A DNA stretch of 64,000 nucleotides from Desulfogranum marinum (GTDB taxonomy: Bacteria; Desulfobacterota; Desulfobulbia; Desulfobulbales; Desulfobulbaceae), in assembly GCF_016918565.1 (NCBI RefSeq), contig NZ_JAFFQD010000015.1, forward strand, positions 1 through 64,000, read 5' to 3'. Under the pieces are notes generated by a model. It saw only the letters and a list, made by a program, of their open reading frames with translations, was not told the origin of the DNA and did no database searches. Positions 44,668 through 55,358 of this stretch are shown in pieces (the first letter of the stretch is position 1; the number at the start of each line of letters is the position of its first letter). The position numbers were made by a program, and so were the translations under genes.

Positions 44668-46017
44668 ATGCGTAAACTTTTTGGCACCGACGGAGTACGC
44701 GGTGTCGCCAACACCTATCCGATGACCTCCGAAATTGCCATGCAAATAGGCAGGGCGATAGCCTTTATTGTTAAAAACAGTGCCAAGGGCAATACTATTG
44801 TCATCGGCAAAGACACCCGGTTGTCCGGTTACATGATTGAAAATGCTCTTTCTGCCGGCATCTGCTCCATGGGAGTCAATGTACAGGTAGTGGGGCCATT
44901 GCCGACCCCCGGCATTGCCTTTATAACCACCTCCATGCGTGCAGAGGCCGGCGTGGTTATTTCTGCTTCGCACAATCCGTTTCAGGACAATGGCATTAAA
45001 ATATTTTCCCATAATGGCTTCAAGTTACCCGATGAGGTTGAAGCCGACATAGAAGACCTCATTTTTTCACAAAAAATGGCTGCACTCCGACCGGTTGCAG
45101 ACGAAGTCGGCAAGGCCTCGCGAATAGAAGATGCACAGGGGCGTTATATTGTGTACCTCAAAAACACCTTTCCCAAGCAATATACCCTTGATGACTTTCA
45201 CATTGTGCTGGATTGTGCCCACGGTGCAACCTATAAAGTAGCGCCCCACGTGTTCACGGAACTGGGGGCTAAGGTTACGACCCTTGGCGTTTCTCCAAAC
45301 GGCAAAAATATTAACCATGAATGCGGTGCCCTGCACCCCGAACTGATGGCGGAGAAGGTAAAACAGCTCGGGGCCGATATCGGCCTTGCCCTTGATGGGG
45401 ACGGGGATCGCCTGATAGTGTGTGATGAACAGGGCAAAATCGTCGATGGCGACCACATCATGGCCATATGTGCCAAGGATTTGCTCAGTCGCAGAAAACT
45501 CAAAAAGAAAACCCTTGTTGCCACCGTCATGTCCAATATGGGCTTGGAAAAAGCAATGCACGACATGGGCGGCCAAATGGTACGGAGCAACGTCGGCGAC
45601 CGATATGTGGTGGAAACCATGCGTGCCAAAGGGTATAACTTTGGCGGCGAACAATCCGGCCACCTGGTCTTTTTAGACCACAACACCACAGGTGACGGCA
45701 TCCTCGCCGGCTTACAACTTTTGGCGATAATGATTAAAAAGAAACAACCGCTCTCTGAATTAGCGAAAATAATGTCGACCTATCCACAGGTGCTTGAAAA
45801 TGTGCGTATGGCGAGCAAAATAACGCCAACTCAGATCCCTGGCTTTCCGGAAGCACTGACTGCTGCTGAACAAAAATTGGGGAAACGGGGAAGGATTCTC
45901 GTCCGCCCATCGGGGACGGAGCCGGTTATCAGAGTGATGACAGAGGGAGAGGATCATCAGGAAATAGAAACCATCGCTCTGGAACTATGCGATGTCATCC
46001 GTCGAGCCGACAGGTAG
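44668..46017 (+). CDS. glmM: Phosphoglucosamine mutase GlmM
   Basis: Converts glucosamine 6-phosphate to glucosamine 1-phosphate for peptidoglycan and LPS. The 449-aa protein begins [11 protein letters not shown]. It has the phosphoserine loop [13 protein letters not shown], the metal site DGDGDR, the sugar loop GGEQSGH, and the C-terminal phosphate site [19 protein letters not shown] precedes the ATG. It ends the cda operon. The association links c-di-AMP production with cell-wall precursor supply. Confidence 0.95.
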   Translation: MRKLFGTDGVRGVANTYPMTSEIAMQIGRAIAFIVKNSAKGNTIVIGKDTRLSGYMIENALSAGICSMGVNVQVVGPLPTPGIAFITTSMRAEAGVVISASHNPFQDNGIKIFSHNGFKLPDEVEADIEDLIFSQKMAALRPVADEVGKASRIEDAQGRYIVYLKNTFPKQYTLDDFHIVLDCAHGATYKVAPHVFTELGAKVTTLGVSPNGKNINHECGALHPELMAEKVKQLGADIGLALDGDGDRLIVCDEQGKIVDGDHIMAICAKDLLSRRKLKKKTLVATVMSNMGLEKAMHDMGGQMVRSNVGDRYVVETMRAKGYNFGGEQSGHLVFLDHNTTGDGILAGLQLLAIMIKKKQPLSELAKIMSTYPQVLENVRMASKITPTQIPGFPEALTAAEQKLGKRGRILVRPSGTEPVIRVMTEGEDHQEIETIALELCDVIRRADR

Positions 46018-46184
46018 AACCTAGATTTTAGCCTGAGCATAGGGCAAAAAAAGCATGCTCAAATTTTACTTTCAGACCATTAGACTTCGATCTGTCTCCC
46101 GGGTTTAAAAGAGAAATAAAATCAGTCCCCTGTCTGCTTCGATAGATAAATGGCTGAGTTTTATACGTAATCAAATTACAATAA

Positions 46185-46230
46185 AAAAGGAGTTTGGTTC
46201 CGCAACCAGGTGCGAAGCCGAACTCCTTTT
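46185..46230. terminator. Bidirectional terminator between glmM and the aminotransferase gene
   Basis: AAAAGGAGTTTGG and CCGAACTCCTTTT pair (one G-T wobble) around a 20-nt loop that can itself fold. A-rich and T-rich tracts lie on the two sides, so it can serve both convergent genes. Confidence 0.7.
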
Positions 46231-46247
46231 CTTTTCGTACTTTACTC

Positions 46248-47429
46248 TTATTTTTTCGCTGCTGCCATTGCTCGCTTAAAGCCTTCCGCAGCTTTTTTGA
46301 TAATCTCTTCGTCCACGCAAAAGGCTAATCGGATGTAGCCCGGCATGCCGAAACCACGCCCTGGAACGGCAAGAATTTTCTCATCTTGCAACAAACTGCA
46401 AAACTCAACATCATCAATGGGTACTTTAGGGAACAAATAAAATGCACCTTTGGGCCGCTCATATTCAAATCCTGCATCATCAAGGACCTTACAGAAAACT
46501 TCCAACCTGGCGGCATAGATGCTGCTGTCTACGGAAACATCCTGCAGTTGAGCCACTGCCCGTTGCATCAAGGCAGGCGCATTGATAAAACCTAGAATTC
46601 TGTTTGCCAAGGTCATGGCATTGAGCACATCCTGCTTTTCAGCCATATCAGGATGCACGGCGATGTAGCCGATACGTTCTCCGGGTAACGACAACTCCTT
46701 GGAATAGGAAGAAACAACAATCGAATTGGTCGTTGCCGTCATCAAGGCCGGTACTTCGTAGTTGTCGTACACGATATTCCGGTACGGCTCATCCGATATC
46801 AGATAAATAGAGGTGCAAAACTTATCACTTGCCGCATCAAGCATTTTGCCCAAACTTGCCAGCGCCTCAGCAGAATATATCTGTCCGGTAGGATTATTCG
46901 GACTGTTGATGAGCACCGCCTTGGTCTTGTCGGTAATTGCTTCTTCCAGCGCCTGTAGATCCAGGTTAAAATGCGCATCGGTCGGCACAACCTTGACAAC
47001 TCCGCCGTGGTTATCCACATAGAAATGATAATCCACAAAAAAAGGACACAGGACAATGACCTCGTCCCCAGGGTCAAGCAAGGCCTTGAAGGTAACATTG
47101 AGTGCACCGGCGGCGCCGCAGGTCATCAGGACATCCCCCTGATCAAGGCTCACCTCTTGATCACGGGAAAGCCTATCAGCCAGGGCTTCACGTACATACG
47201 GGTAGCCGCCATTGGGCATGTAGCCATGACTGCCCGGTTTATCATTACTCACCAGCTCCTGCAGTACGGTTGAAAACTTTTCCGGCGGTGGCACGTCCGG
47301 ATTACCGATACTAAAATCAAAAACATTCTCATCACCAAACTCCGCCTTCATTTTTGCCCCTTCTTCAAACATCTTCCTGATCCAGGACGATTTTTCAGCA
47401 AAGGACCTCATTTTTTTAGCTATCGCCAT
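46248..47429 (-). CDS. Class I/II pyridoxal-phosphate aminotransferase
   Basis: A 393-aa fold-type I aminotransferase related to aspartate aminotransferases. Motifs: FDFSIGNPDVPPP near the N-terminus, NSPNNPTGQ for substrate/cofactor contacts, SDEPYRNI with the PLP-contacting Asp and Tyr, and the Schiff-base Lys in SSYSKELSLPGERIGY. The C-terminal domain has PGRGFGMPGYIRLAFC with the substrate-carboxylate Arg. Substrate not determined. Confidence 0.9.
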   Translation of the reverse strand: MAIAKKMRSFAEKSSWIRKMFEEGAKMKAEFGDENVFDFSIGNPDVPPPEKFSTVLQELVSNDKPGSHGYMPNGGYPYVREALADRLSRDQEVSLDQGDVLMTCGAAGALNVTFKALLDPGDEVIVLCPFFVDYHFYVDNHGGVVKVVPTDAHFNLDLQALEEAITDKTKAVLINSPNNPTGQIYSAEALASLGKMLDAASDKFCTSIYLISDEPYRNIVYDNYEVPALMTATTNSIVVSSYSKELSLPGERIGYIAVHPDMAEKQDVLNAMTLANRILGFINAPALMQRAVAQLQDVSVDSSIYAARLEVFCKVLDDAGFEYERPKGAFYLFPKVPIDDVEFCSLLQDEKILAVPGRGFGMPGYIRLAFCVDEEIIKKAAEGFKRAMAAAKK

Positions 47430-47502
47430 ATTGCTTCCCCCTTATCTGGTGAATAATTTCATGCTTGTATACTGTCGTCTCAAAACTGCTCACGGGTCAC
47501 TC

Positions 47503-48336
47503 TCATTCAAATTTACGCCGAAAATAATCGTAAGCAGCGTTAATTTCTTTCATTTTTTCTTCAGCAACGCCTTTAAACTCATCACCTAGATGGGCAACTT
47601 TGTCCGGGTGATACTGCATGGAAAGTTTCCGGTATGCTTTTTTGATGGCAGCAAAATCTGCTCCAGGCTCAAGCCCCAACACACCGTAGTATCGCTCATC
47701 GGCAGCTACACCACTGGTTGCCTCCCGATATTGATGGTATTTGTATTTTGCCTCAAACGTTCGCTGGTCATACGCTGAAATTTGCAGAAAAGCAGCAATC
47801 CTTCTCGCGGTTTCCAGCTCACTTTCAACGGGTGGTTGTTTGGTATAAATAATCTGGTAAACAAGCTCAAGCAGGATCAATCGAGGTTCGTAGGCAAAGG
47901 AACTGCGAAATTCCTCAAGCAATTGGTCCATGCTCATGTCGGCGTCACGGGCATCCTTAATGAGTTGCTTCACCCAGTACATCTGATCTTGATTATACCG
48001 CAGGCTCTGCTGAAAAAACCTGATTATGGTATTGAGTTCCGCCCGCGTAAAATGACCGTCTGCCTGGGCAATCTTGACTAATATATGTACCAGCAGATAC
48101 ACAAAACGCTTATGGGATTCTGTCTGGGCTGACTCATAGGTGGACACTCGCTGCCGCACATAGTAGGAGAATCCCCAGAAAGCGGCTACAAGAAGCAAAA
48201 TCCCGAAAAGACCGGAAAAGAAAATAAAACCAAGAAAATTAAAAAGAGCCGGAGCCCCTCCTGTTACCAGCAGCAACAGGCCGATAATCAGCAGGCAGCC
48301 GCCACATCCCGGCTGGTTGTGTTGTCTATATTCCAT
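47503..48336 (-). CDS. djlA: DjlA-like membrane co-chaperone (TerB plus J domain)
   Basis: A 277-aa protein with the DjlA layout: N-terminal hydrophobic segments (about residues 13-56), a TerB-like acidic helical domain (about 78-190), and a C-terminal J domain (about 213-277) with the HPD motif in AYRKLSMQYHPDKV. The J domain would stimulate DnaK ATPase at the membrane. E. coli DjlA is 271 aa. It lies downstream of hsp20-lon-ftsY on the same strand, separated by 54 bp, so it may be part of that stress operon. Confidence 0.85.
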   Translation of the reverse strand: MEYRQHNQPGCGGCLLIIGLLLLVTGGAPALFNFLGFIFFSGLFGILLLVAAFWGFSYYVRQRVSTYESAQTESHKRFVYLLVHILVKIAQADGHFTRAELNTIIRFFQQSLRYNQDQMYWVKQLIKDARDADMSMDQLLEEFRSSFAYEPRLILLELVYQIIYTKQPPVESELETARRIAAFLQISAYDQRTFEAKYKYHQYREATSGVAADERYYGVLGLEPGADFAAIKKAYRKLSMQYHPDKVAHLGDEFKGVAEEKMKEINAAYDYFRRKFE

Positions 48337-48390
48337 AATAGTGTGAGAAAATAATAAAGAAAAATAACCTGAGAAATGGAGGCAGTGAAC

Positions 48391-50118
48391 TTACTCTTCT
48401 TCCCGGTCGGCAAACAAAGCATCGACGAATTCCCGGGAGTCAAAATCCCGCAAGTCATCCATTTGTTCACCAATACCGATGAAGCGTACCGGGATTTTCA
48501 TCTCTCGACAAATATTGGCGACAATACCACCCTTGGCAGTACCATCGAGTTTGGACATGGTCAATCCGGTCACATCCACAGCTGCGTCAAACAGCTTAGC
48601 CTGGGAGATACCATTCTGGCCAGTGGTTGCATCAAGCACCAGCATGACCTCGTGGGGAGCTTTAGGCAACTTTTTGCCGATAACCCGCTTGATCTTCTTG
48701 AGTTCTTCCATGAGGTTTACACTGGTGTGGAGACGACCGGCAGTATCGATGATGATAACATCAAATTTATGGGCTATCCCGTATTCCATCCCATCAAAAA
48801 CAACAGAAGAAGGGTCTGCACCAGGCTGTTGGGCCACGACCTCCACCCCGACTCGCTCACCCCAAATTTTTAACTGGTCAATGGCTGCGGCCCGGAAGGT
48901 ATCACCAGCCACAAGCAGTACCGATTGACCTGCGTTAACAAATTTATTTGCAACCTTGCCGATGGTGGTTGTTTTACCAACCCCGTTCACCCCGATAACC
49001 ATAATCACAAAAGGCCCCTTATCCGGCATGACCAATTCTGCAGGTTGATCAGAAGACTCTATATAGCTATAGATGCGATCACGTAGCACCTTTTTCAATG
49101 ATTTGGGATCACTGAGCTGGTCGCGCTTGGCGGTTTTCCTGGCGTGCTCAAGTAAATCCATGGTCGTCTCAACACCCAGATCTGCGGTGATCAGGATCTC
49201 CTCCAGATCATCGAACAGTTCCTGGTCAATCTCTTTACGCCCCAGAAAAAGAGTGTCCATTCGATAAACAAATGAATCCCTGGTCTTTCCCAAGCGTTGG
49301 TGCAACCGTTTAAAAAGCGAAGGAGAGGATGTTTTTTTCTGCACAGGAGCAACGGCTTCGGCCTCTTGCTCTTCTTGCTCTTGAAGGACGTCCTCCTCTG
49401 CAAGCTCTTCTTCTTCATCAATAAGAAGCTTTTCCTCTGCAGCCGTTCCTTCTGCTGGTGCAGAAGTACTTTGGTCGACATCTTGCGGGGCCTCTTCCAC
49501 ATCAATGGCGTGGACAACGTCAGCAACGTCGTCTGCAGCCTTAACCACATCGACTTCTTGTTCAACCGCGGTTTCAACTTCACCGGCAGTATCTGCTTCT
49601 GTTCGGCCAAGGTCAAGAGGTTCTTTGTCTACCTCCACCGCCTCTTGTTCACTCTCGTCAACAAGGGCTTCTTCCGGCTCAATGGCCTCTGTCTGCTCCA
49701 ACTTCTCTGCAGTCGGTACTTCAGTAGGCTTTTCACTTACCTGCTCATCGACTTCAACCTCACCGGCAGGCAATATTTCTTCCACCTTGTCCGGTTGAGC
49801 ATCAACCGGCTGTGATTCCTCCACCGACGCAGGTTCTGCAACGCCCTCATCGTCTGCGTGTATTTGTTCTGCAGGCGTTTTTTGTGCTTCCTCTTCCGCA
49901 GGCAAAACCGCAGCCTGCACTTCATCGGGTTGAACATCCTCTATCGGAATCTCTTTTTCAACAGCAGGGAACTCATCCCGCTCCACCTGTGGCGTTTCCG
50001 CCACAGGTGAAGATTCAGGAGCGATGCTTTCTTCAACTTCAACTTCCTGAGCGACTTCTACTCCTTCCGATTCAGCCTTCTTTTTACGGCCAAACTTTTT
50101 CTTAAACCAGCCAAGCAT
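48391..50118 (-). CDS. ftsY: Signal recognition particle receptor FtsY with long acidic N-terminal region
   Basis: SRP-receptor GTPase that docks ribosome-nascent chains at the membrane. The last 300 residues are the NG domain: GVNGVGKTTTIGKVAN (G1), DTAGRLHTSVNLMEEL (G3) and TMSKLDGTAKGG (G4). The first 270 residues are highly acidic and low-complexity (EVEVEESIAPESSPVAE and similar Glu/Val/Ala runs) after a basic start (GWFKKKFGRKKK) that can bind membrane. The A domain is longer than in E. coli. It starts at the lon stop codon (TGATG), so translation is coupled. Confidence 0.95.
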   Translation of the reverse strand: MLGWFKKKFGRKKKAESEGVEVAQEVEVEESIAPESSPVAETPQVERDEFPAVEKEIPIEDVQPDEVQAAVLPAEEEAQKTPAEQIHADDEGVAEPASVEESQPVDAQPDKVEEILPAGEVEVDEQVSEKPTEVPTAEKLEQTEAIEPEEALVDESEQEAVEVDKEPLDLGRTEADTAGEVETAVEQEVDVVKAADDVADVVHAIDVEEAPQDVDQSTSAPAEGTAAEEKLLIDEEEELAEEDVLQEQEEQEAEAVAPVQKKTSSPSLFKRLHQRLGKTRDSFVYRMDTLFLGRKEIDQELFDDLEEILITADLGVETTMDLLEHARKTAKRDQLSDPKSLKKVLRDRIYSYIESSDQPAELVMPDKGPFVIMVIGVNGVGKTTTIGKVANKFVNAGQSVLLVAGDTFRAAAIDQLKIWGERVGVEVVAQQPGADPSSVVFDGMEYGIAHKFDVIIIDTAGRLHTSVNLMEELKKIKRVIGKKLPKAPHEVMLVLDATTGQNGISQAKLFDAAVDVTGLTMSKLDGTAKGGIVANICREMKIPVRFIGIGEQMDDLRDFDSREFVDALFADREEE

Positions 50119-52502
50119 CAGCTATCCGCCTTTTTTTGTAATGCTATTGCAAGAACTTCACTAATAGTATGGGGATAATGAAAAATTACCCCTTCTCGAA
50201 TATCTTCCGGAATTTCCAGTACATCTTTTTCATTTAAGACCGGCAGGATCAGTTCTTTAATGCCTGCCCGTAGTGCTGCCAACACCTTTTCACCAATACC
50301 ACCCACCGGCAACACATCTCCACGGAGGGTGATTTCACCGGTCATGGCCACATCTTGACGCACTGGATTGCCGGTAATAACCGAAACCAAAGAAGAAACC
50401 ATGGAAACACCTGCTGAGGGCCCATCTTTCGGAATCGCTCCCTCCGGCACATGAACATGCAGGTCAATCTTAGCAAAACGTTCTTCAGCAATATCCAGTT
50501 CTTCAGCATGAGATCGTATATAGGTCAAGGCGGCGGTCGCGGACTCCTTCATCACATCGCCAAGTTTTCCGGTCAGAGTCAACCCGCCTCTTCCTTTCAT
50601 GATCGAAGTCTCGATAAAGAGAATCTGTCCGCCAACAGGCGTCCATGCGAGCCCGGTGGCAAGCCCCGGTCCCCAGGTACGAGCCTTCATCTCAGGAAAA
50701 AAGCGTAGCGGACCAAGATAAGTGTACAAACTGTCGGGAGTGACAACCGTTTTTTCTGTTTTTCCTTTTGCTATTTCCGCAGCAATGCCCCTGCAAATGG
50801 TTGCTATCTCCCTTTCCAGGTTACGAACGCCGGCTTCCCTAGTGTAGGAGGAAATCACATTTTCAACCGTCTCCTCGGGAATCTCAATATCATCCTTGGT
50901 CAAGGCGTGGGCCTCAAGCTGTTTGGGTACCAAGTGTCGGGTGGCAATGGCTACTTTTTCCTGCTGGGTGTAGCCGGAAAGCTCTACCACTTCCATCCGG
51001 TCACGCAATGGCCCAGGGATGGTATCCAAAACATTTGCAGTGGCAATAAACATGACCTTTGACAGGTCAAACTCAATGTCTAGATAATGGTCGGTAAATG
51101 TTGAATTCTGTTCGGGATCCAAAACTTCCAACAAGGCCGACGATGGATCGCCTCGAAAATCGTTACCGAGTTTATCAACCTCATCCAGCAAAAAAACCGG
51201 ATTATTTGCCTCAGCCCTTTTTAAACTCTGGATAATTCGACCCGGCAAAGCACCGATATAGGTCCGGCGATGTCCGCGAATCTCGGCTTCATCACGCACG
51301 CCACCAAGAGCAATACGGACAAACTTTCTATTCATGGTGCGGGCGATGGACTGCCCAAGAGATGTTTTACCCACGCCCGGAGGGCCGCTCAAGCAAAGAA
51401 TAGGGCCATGGATATCTTCTTTGAGTTTACGTACCGCCAGAAATTCTATAATGCGTTTTTTAATCTTTTTCAGCCCGTAATGATCTTTGTCCAGGTCTTT
51501 TTCGGCCTGTTCAAGGTCAAGTGTATCAGTGGTAGATTCCATCCACGGTAAATCAAGAATCCAATCAAGATAGTTTCTCGATACCGTATACTCCGGGGAT
51601 GAAGGCGAAATACGATCAAGCCTGGCAATCTCTTTGTCAACCACCTTTTTCGCTTCTTCACTGAGTGCCTTTTCCGCAACCCGGTCACGCAGCTCCTGAA
51701 TCTCGACTTTATCGTCCTCCCCTTCGCCCAATTCCTTACGAATGGCCTGCAGCTGCTGGCGGAGAAAAAACTCACGCTGCCGTCCATCCATGTCCTTTTT
51801 CATGCTTTTCTGCAGCTCATTGCTCATCTCCACCGTTTCTATCCGATCATTCAACTCACGGGTCACACGATGGAGCAAGTCGTGAAGATCAACCAATTCC
51901 AGAGTTTCCTGCTCTATCTCTATTTTCAGGTGCAACTGGGAGCTGACCAGATACGCCACATAAAATGGGTTTTCCAGGGTATTTACCGTTGCCAGCATTT
52001 CCTGTGGAAGTTCAGTGGCGTTAACCAGTTTCTGGAACTGATTTCGAATATTGAAAACAAGTGCCTCTATCTTCTTATCCTCAACGATATCCATGGGTAC
52101 TTCAGATATTTTAGCACGAAGATACGGTTCTGTTTCCGTATACTCATCAATCTTAATTTTTTTGGTACCGCTGACCAACACCTGATAATATCCTTGCTGG
52201 GACTTGGTCAATTTATGGAGGTAGCCGACCACCCCGATATCATACAACTCTTCTTTACCTAATACCTCGCCCTCTTCGACCTTCTCTTTTCGACTGGTTA
52301 CCATGCCCAGCATGCGGTCGCCGAGCAAGACATCGTCAATAAGCTGCTTGGAAGATTCACTGGCCACTTGCAAAGGGAAACCCATCCCTGGATAAAATAC
52401 AAATCCCTGCAAAGGCAGTATAGGAAGTGACTCAGGTACTTCAAGAGAGGTTGGATCAACCTTTTTCTGCTCTGTATGCTGTTCTTCTGTCATATTATTC
52501 AC
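50118..52502 (-). CDS. lon: ATP-dependent protease Lon
   Basis: A 794-aa homohexameric AAA+ serine protease for misfolded and regulatory proteins. It has the N-terminal LON substrate domain ([21 protein letters not shown]), Walker [13 protein letters not shown], Walker [11 protein letters not shown], and the protease domain with the catalytic Ser in [11 protein letters not shown] and the dyad Lys further on ([14 protein letters not shown]). It overlaps hsp20 upstream by 8 nt and ftsY downstream by 1 nt, so the three genes form a coupled operon. Confidence 0.95.
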   Translation of the reverse strand: MNNMTEEQHTEQKKVDPTSLEVPESLPILPLQGFVFYPGMGFPLQVASESSKQLIDDVLLGDRMLGMVTSRKEKVEEGEVLGKEELYDIGVVGYLHKLTKSQQGYYQVLVSGTKKIKIDEYTETEPYLRAKISEVPMDIVEDKKIEALVFNIRNQFQKLVNATELPQEMLATVNTLENPFYVAYLVSSQLHLKIEIEQETLELVDLHDLLHRVTRELNDRIETVEMSNELQKSMKKDMDGRQREFFLRQQLQAIRKELGEGEDDKVEIQELRDRVAEKALSEEAKKVVDKEIARLDRISPSSPEYTVSRNYLDWILDLPWMESTTDTLDLEQAEKDLDKDHYGLKKIKKRIIEFLAVRKLKEDIHGPILCLSGPPGVGKTSLGQSIARTMNRKFVRIALGGVRDEAEIRGHRRTYIGALPGRIIQSLKRAEANNPVFLLDEVDKLGNDFRGDPSSALLEVLDPEQNSTFTDHYLDIEFDLSKVMFIATANVLDTIPGPLRDRMEVVELSGYTQQEKVAIATRHLVPKQLEAHALTKDDIEIPEETVENVISSYTREAGVRNLEREIATICRGIAAEIAKGKTEKTVVTPDSLYTYLGPLRFFPEMKARTWGPGLATGLAWTPVGGQILFIETSIMKGRGGLTLTGKLGDVMKESATAALTYIRSHAEELDIAEERFAKIDLHVHVPEGAIPKDGPSAGVSMVSSLVSVITGNPVRQDVAMTGEITLRGDVLPVGGIGEKVLAALRAGIKELILPVLNEKDVLEIPEDIREGVIFHYPHTISEVLAIALQKKADS

Positions 52503-52938
52503 CAGGTTGTATCTCTATATTGACTTTTCCTTTTTTGACCCGCTTGGGAAGCCTCACCACTAAAATACCATCTGCATAAGAAGAACTGGTATTCTCGACG
52601 TCCACCATAGAGGGAAGAACAACTGTCCGTTGAAAATTACCCAACTCTATTTCCAACTGATGAATACATGCAATGGATGCCTGTGCCGGAAGTTGTCTTT
52701 TTCCTTTTATCAACAGCCGTTGTTCATCAACAGTAACCTGTAGATTCTGTCGGTCAACACCTGCAATATCCACATAGACATATATCTCATCCTCAGCCTC
52801 ATAAATATCAACCGGAGGTTCCCATCCACCTGTGTCCATGGGCACCATCCGCGCTATAGTCATATTCCTTAACATGCGGCCGGTCTGCTGCTGCATCTGC
52901 TCCAGTTCTTTAAAAAGCTTCTTACTGAACGGATCCAT
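52495..52938 (-). CDS. Hsp20/alpha-crystallin small heat-shock protein
   Basis: A 147-aa holdase with the alpha-crystallin domain (about residues 38-135; VDIYEAEDEIYVYVDIAGVDRQNLQVTVD, LEIELGNFQRTVVLP, YADGILVVRLPKR) and a C-terminal IEI motif (VNIEIQPGE), the I-x-I type assembly tag. I chose the ATG at 52938 because GAGAGGAGGAA lies just upstream; the open frame begins at 53001. It heads the hsp20-lon-ftsY operon. Confidence 0.9.
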   Translation of the reverse strand: MDPFSKKLFKELEQMQQQTGRMLRNMTIARMVPMDTGGWEPPVDIYEAEDEIYVYVDIAGVDRQNLQVTVDEQRLLIKGKRQLPAQASIACIHQLEIELGNFQRTVVLPSMVDVENTSSSYADGILVVRLPKRVKKGKVNIEIQPGE

Positions 52939-53015
52939 TGTATTCCTCCTCTCGTATACTTGATGCAAAGACCCTCTTTTGAGAGAATCAATTGCTCTCA
53001 CACAAGAGCTAAAAG

Positions 53016-53021
53016 ATTATA
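53016..53021 (-). promoter_or_regulatory. Candidate -10 element of the hsp20-lon-ftsY promoter
   Basis: On the minus strand TATAAT lies about 80 bp upstream of the hsp20 start. A short palindrome, GCTCT-N6-AGAGC, follows between it and the gene (52995-53010), where a repressor could bind. No good -35 hexamer at 17 bp, CIRCE or clear sigma-32 site was seen. Confidence 0.35.
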
Positions 53022-53624
53022 ACCATTCCCTTGTGGGATTAACCCTGATTTCTCATCAGTTCAGGCTGCGCGATGCAAAATAAATAAGCACTATAACTAT
53101 TCTAACAATTATAAATCAAGAAAAAGACAGAACATAATCGACGGAACCATGGATTATTTGTCGCTGTCAACGGTGAGATAGAAGCAACTTGTTTCTCGTT
53201 TACGCCTCTACTTATACTCATGCTGAGCAAACGGATTAAACGAGAAAAGCAGTCGTTCTCGTTTTTCCTCCTTTTTTCATTGCATTTCATTAAACAGGAA
53301 TTAGATTACTTTCCGGTAATTTTCAAGTGATCATCAAGATGCTTGCTGTAAGCCTTTTTTCTCTTCAAAACAGAAAAAACATTTACCAATAACATTGGTT
53401 ATTCAAAGTGATAGCCAATGTTTGATTACAGATAGCAACAGGAATGACTTGGGCGTGATCCCGTTTTAGGCCTTACATGTTTCAAGGGTGTTTTTTTACA
53501 CAAAAGACAAAATCGCCCTTCTCTATATTCAACCCGGTCAAAAAAGGTACCGGGCCATGTGGAGCAGTGACCTTCTGACGGCCTCATTTGATCACATTTT
53601 TTATTCTTTTTTACGGAGGCAATT
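53022..53624. other. Gap of about 600 bp upstream of mrp
   Basis: No gene supported. It contains a hairpin at about 53392-53424 (AACATTGG paired with CCAATGTT). The region holds the divergent promoters for hsp20 and mrp. Confidence 0.4.
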
Positions 53625-54566
53625 ATGAGCAGTTCATGCGACGGATCTTGTGGGTCAGAACAGGGAGGCAGCTGCAACTCTGCAGATGCTCACCTGGCGC
53701 AGCAGGATATCGCCATCAACAAATCCCTTGGAAAAATTAAAAACAAAATTCTGGTCATGAGCGGAAAAGGTGGGGTAGGAAAATCCACAGTTGCCGTCAA
53801 CCTGGCACTCAGCCTGGCAAACAAAGGGCATAAAGTCGGCTTAATGGACGTCGACCTCCACGGCCCTGACATCTGCCGAATGCTGGATCTCAAAGGCTCA
53901 CTCGAGGCACCTGAGAATCCCAACGATTTGGTTCCACCCCTTACCTATAATGACAACCTTAAGGTTGTCTCCCTCGAGTACATGATGAAGGATCGCGACG
54001 ATGCTGTTATCTGGCGCGGCCCGTTAAAAATTCAGGCCATTCGTCAGTTTGTTTCCGACATGGATTGGGGAGAGTTGGATTATCTTGTGGTTGACGCTCC
54101 TCCAGGTACTGGTGACGAGCCCCTGTCGGTTGCGCAAACCATGCCTGGTGTACAGGCTGTCGTGGTAACAACACCGCAGGAAGTTGCGCTCGCTGATGTA
54201 CGTAAATCCATTAACTTCTGCAAGACCGTTGAAATGCCGATTGTCGGCGTAGTTGAAAACATGTCCGGTTTCATCTGCCCACATTGCGAACAAACAATTG
54301 ATATCTTCAGCAGCGGCGGCGGCGAGCAAACAGCCCGTGATTATGACCTTGCTTTTCTTGGCCGAGTCCCAATGGACCCACGAGTTGTTATTGCCGGCGA
54401 CAAAGGCACGCCTTACCTGTCTTCCGAAGAGGATACCCCGGCAACCAAAGCCTTTGAAAAAATTGTAGGAGCCGTTGAAAAAAGACTGCCTCCTACCGGT
54501 TCCGTGACACTTAATACGGTTGACGCCGGCAGTGGTTGTGCCTGCGGCGGTGGTGGCTGCAGTTAA
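53625..54566 (+). CDS. Mrp/NBP35-type iron-sulfur cluster carrier ATPase
   Basis: A 313-aa P-loop protein that carries and transfers [4Fe-4S] clusters. Deviant Walker A SGKGGVGKSTVAVNLA, switch DVDLHGPD and DAPPGTGDEPLSVAQ are clear, and the dimer-bridging Cys pair is in GFICPHCEQ. The N-terminus has a Cys-rich stretch (CDGSCGSEQGGSC) like the ferredoxin-type site of NBP35. The C-terminal tail has four more Cys (GCACGGGGC). A good Shine-Dalgarno (ACGGAGG) precedes the ATG. Confidence 0.9.
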   Translation: MSSSCDGSCGSEQGGSCNSADAHLAQQDIAINKSLGKIKNKILVMSGKGGVGKSTVAVNLALSLANKGHKVGLMDVDLHGPDICRMLDLKGSLEAPENPNDLVPPLTYNDNLKVVSLEYMMKDRDDAVIWRGPLKIQAIRQFVSDMDWGELDYLVVDAPPGTGDEPLSVAQTMPGVQAVVVTTPQEVALADVRKSINFCKTVEMPIVGVVENMSGFICPHCEQTIDIFSSGGGEQTARDYDLAFLGRVPMDPRVVIAGDKGTPYLSSEEDTPATKAFEKIVGAVEKRLPPTGSVTLNTVDAGSGCACGGGGCS

Positions 54567-54577
54567 TCTTCTTTTTC

Positions 54578-54606
54578 CCCGCAGCCTGCTTGCTCCAGGC
54601 TGCGGG
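54578..54606 (+). terminator. Strong hairpin after mrp
   Basis: CCCGCAGCCTG and CAGGCTGCGGG form an 11-bp GC-rich stem with a 7-nt loop, 12 bp after the mrp stop and followed by ATTTACTTTTT. It likely terminates or attenuates transcription before the MBL-fold gene. Confidence 0.65.
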
Positions 54607-54632
54607 ATTTACTTTTTAGGGAGCCTTAATTT

Positions 54633-55259
54633 ATGCTTGTTCAACAACTTACAGTTGGCATGATGGGTGTTTGCGCTTATGTCGTTTCCTGTGAAAATAC
54701 AAAAATAGCAGCCGTAATTGACCCTGGTGGAGATGAGGACACTATCCTCTCTTACTGTCGGCAAAACGACCTGCAGGTAAAATACATCATAAATACCCAC
54801 GGTCACCCTGACCATGTATGTGGTAACGGGCCTATCAAGGAAGCCACCGGTGCCCAAATTCTTATGCACGCTGCAGATGTTGAATACTTTGCCGAACCAG
54901 ACCTGAAACGGTATTTTTCTTCGCTTGGACTGCCGGAATCACCTCCGGTGGATGTGCTTATCGCAGATGGCGATAAAATAGCCATCGGCGAGGAAGAGTT
55001 TGAAGTTATCCATACTCCTGGTCACTCTCCCGGCGGTGTTTGTCTCTATTGCGCACCCCATCTCTTTACCGGCGACACCCTTTTTGTCGGCGGGGTCGGG
55101 CGTACAGACTTTCCGCGCTGTTCCATGGCCGAGCTCAGTAAATCCATCAAGACCAGACTGCTGACCCTACCGCCCGAAACCATTGTCTGGCCCGGACACG
55201 GGTATGGCGGTTCCAAGTCAACCATTGAAAAAGAAGCACGTTCCAACCCGTACTTTTAG
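54633..55259 (+). CDS. MBL-fold metallo-hydrolase (glyoxalase II-like)
   Basis: A 208-aa metallo-beta-lactamase-fold hydrolase. Metal ligands lie in THGHPDHVCGN (H-x-H-x-D-H), the GHSPGG His, TGDTLF with the bridging Asp, and GHGYGGSK near the C-terminus. It is shorter than true glyoxalase II and lacks its C-terminal domain, so it may act on another thioester. GGGAGCC precedes the ATG. Confidence 0.88.
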   Translation: MLVQQLTVGMMGVCAYVVSCENTKIAAVIDPGGDEDTILSYCRQNDLQVKYIINTHGHPDHVCGNGPIKEATGAQILMHAADVEYFAEPDLKRYFSSLGLPESPPVDVLIADGDKIAIGEEEFEVIHTPGHSPGGVCLYCAPHLFTGDTLFVGGVGRTDFPRCSMAELSKSIKTRLLTLPPETIVWPGHGYGGSKSTIEKEARSNPYF

Positions 55260-55320
55260 TTGCAACGGAGGGTATGTTCAACCTGACACACTTCTGTTAT
55301 ATTACCCTGCAGTTGTAGAA

Positions 55321-55347
55321 AACGTCCCTTGTATGGGACGTTTTTTT
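55321..55347 (+). terminator. Intrinsic terminator of the mrp-MBL unit
   Basis: AACGTCCC and GGGACGTT form an 8-bp perfect stem with a 6-nt loop, directly followed by a T run (TTTTTTT). Confidence 0.8.
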
Positions 55348-55358
55348 ATTATACAAAT

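Noticed and set aside
48391-50105. Long plus-strand frames opposite the FtsY acidic region
   Set aside because: Shadows produced by the Glu/Ala/Val-rich codons of FtsY; low-complexity Ser/Leu products without start signals.
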